From Rhodospirillales bacterium (GTDB taxonomy: Bacteria; Pseudomonadota; Alphaproteobacteria; Acetobacterales; Acetobacteraceae), in NCBI GenBank assembly GCA_903644035.1, contig CAHJXG010000060.1, positions 1 to 6,728 of the forward strand: a stretch of 6,728 bases of DNA. The letters are read 5' to 3'. Below, in pieces: positions 6,299 through 6,728 of the stretch. The notes under the pieces were generated by a model. The model was given only the letters and a program-made list of their open reading frames with translations, had not been told where the DNA came from and made no database searches. The translations under genes and the position numbers were made by a program. Position 1 is the first letter of the stretch. Every line of letters starts with the position of its first letter.

Positions 6299-6391
6299 GC
6301 CGGCGCAGTCGGTCCCGTCTCGGTGAGCCGGCGCGCCGTGCCGAGGGCTTGGCCAAGGCGACAGGAAGGGCGCGTTTTGCGGACACCGACC

Positions 6392-6420
6392 AGCATAGCA
6401 GGACGCCATTCGGCTGTCAC
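6392..6420 (-). promoter_or_regulatory. Candidate sigma-70 extended -10 promoter of the hybrid kinase gene
   Basis: On the minus strand GTGACA (6420-6415; 5 of 6 to consensus) is followed by a 17-base spacer and TATGCT (6397-6392; 4 of 6). TGC directly precedes the -10, giving an extended -10 element. Transcription would start near 6385 and leave a leader of about 87 bases before the ATG at 6298. This is the best promoter match in the window and argues against the upstream GTG start at 6424. Confidence 0.5.
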
Positions 6421-6436
6421 GCACCCTGCCCGGCCG

Positions 6437-6455
6437 CGCGCCGAACCGCGGCGCG
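6437..6455. repeat. Perfect 7-base inverted repeat upstream of the Rieske gene
   Basis: CGCGCCG and CGGCGCG flank the 5-base loop AACCG. The repeat lies between the kinase promoter candidate and the Rieske ATG, so it could be a leader hairpin or an operator. Dyads of this composition arise easily in such GC-rich DNA. Confidence 0.25.
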
Positions 6456-6492
6456 GCGGGAGCGTTGCCTCCGCGCAGGGTGGGAGCAGCAG

Positions 6493-6728
6493 ATGCCGCA
6501 GCACGAGGTCGAGGTTGCTGTTCTGGACTCGATTGAGCCGGGCGGCATGAGGCAGGTCGAGATGGACGGCGAGGCGATCCTGCTGCTGCGGGACGGCGAC
6601 GCCGTGCACGCGGTCGGCGCCAGGTGCCCCCACGCCGGCGCGCCGCTGGCCGAGGGCGTCCGCCATGGCGACCGGATCGTCTGCCCTTGGCACAAGGCGG
6701 CGTTCTGCATCCGGACCGGGGCGATGCT
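6493..6728 (+). CDS. Rieske [2Fe-2S] domain protein, N-terminus (partial; probably Rieske-FAD oxidoreductase)
   Basis: Seventy-eight complete codons are visible before the window ends. The Rieske cluster ligands are all present: Cys45 and His47 in CPHAGAPL, and Cys64 and His67 in CPWHKAAF, 16 residues between His47 and Cys64. CPWH followed by FCIRTGAML resembles the N-terminal Rieske domain of AIF-like FAD/NAD(P)H oxidoreductases, where such a domain of about 100 residues precedes the flavoprotein part. A stand-alone Rieske ferredoxin of dioxygenase type is the alternative. The cluster would carry single electrons in the cytoplasm. GGGAG lies 6 bases before the ATG (6482-6486). The gene diverges from the kinase gene across 194 bases. 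I saw no convincing sigma-70 site on the plus strand for it. Confidence 0.88.
   Translation, partial: MPQHEVEVAVLDSIEPGGMRQVEMDGEAILLLRDGDAVHAVGARCPHAGAPLAEGVRHGDRIVCPWHKAAFCIRTGAM

Noticed and set aside
6299..6424. N-terminal extension of the kinase from a GTG at 6424 (42 extra residues)
   Set aside because: The extension is Pro/Arg/Cys-rich without domain character, and its start lies upstream of the best promoter match in the window (6392-6420).
4997..6550. A 517-codon plus-strand frame antisense to the hybrid kinase
   Set aside because: The composition is typical of the complement of a GC-rich gene, no motifs are visible, and the opposite strand has a complete, well-matched kinase.
6169..6693. 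A 174-codon minus-strand frame crossing the kinase start and the Rieske gene
   Set aside because: It overlaps two recognised coding regions in other frames and shows no family features.

Overview
The window is uniformly very GC-rich, with strong G/C preference at third codon positions. Its proteins look like those of high-GC Alphaproteobacteria, perhaps Rhodospirillales/Acetobacteraceae (Roseomonas-like). That placement is an inference from protein style, not from a marker gene. Seven coding regions are supported, two of them cut by the window ends. I saw no tRNA, rRNA, insertion sequence or CRISPR array.

Region 1 (1-2833, minus strand) is a four-gene cluster that reads right to left. It starts with a tandem-domain SnoaL/NTF2-like protein. 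The alpha (PYR) and beta (PP) subunits of a split thiamine-diphosphate 2-oxoacid decarboxylase of the sulfopyruvate/phosphonopyruvate decarboxylase type follow. Last is the N-terminus of a molybdopterin-binding large subunit of the xanthine dehydrogenase/CO dehydrogenase/aldehyde oxidoreductase superfamily, which continues past base 1. The simplest reading is a catabolic module: a 2-oxoacid is decarboxylated to an aldehyde, and a molybdenum hydroxylase oxidises the aldehyde. The substrate cannot be read from the sequence.

Region 2 (2834-3174) is a 341-base divergent intergenic region. It holds two overlapping inverted repeats, a weak candidate promoter for the minus-strand cluster and a better extended -10 candidate for the plus-strand gene. 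Region 3 (3175-3813, plus strand) is a class II (FucA-type) zinc aldolase. Its promoter lies so close to the ATG that the mRNA may be leaderless.

Region 4 (3860-6298, minus strand) converges on the aldolase. It encodes a soluble hybrid sensor histidine kinase with three PAS domains, HisKA, HATPase_c and a C-terminal receiver. A good promoter candidate at 6392-6420 fixes its likely start. Region 5 (6493-6728, plus strand) is the N-terminal Rieske [2Fe-2S] domain of a gene that runs off the end, probably a Rieske-FAD oxidoreductase or a small Rieske ferredoxin.

The decarboxylase/molybdenum hydroxylase module and the divergent aldolase could share regulation through the dyads between them. The kinase and Rieske genes look like a separate neighbourhood.
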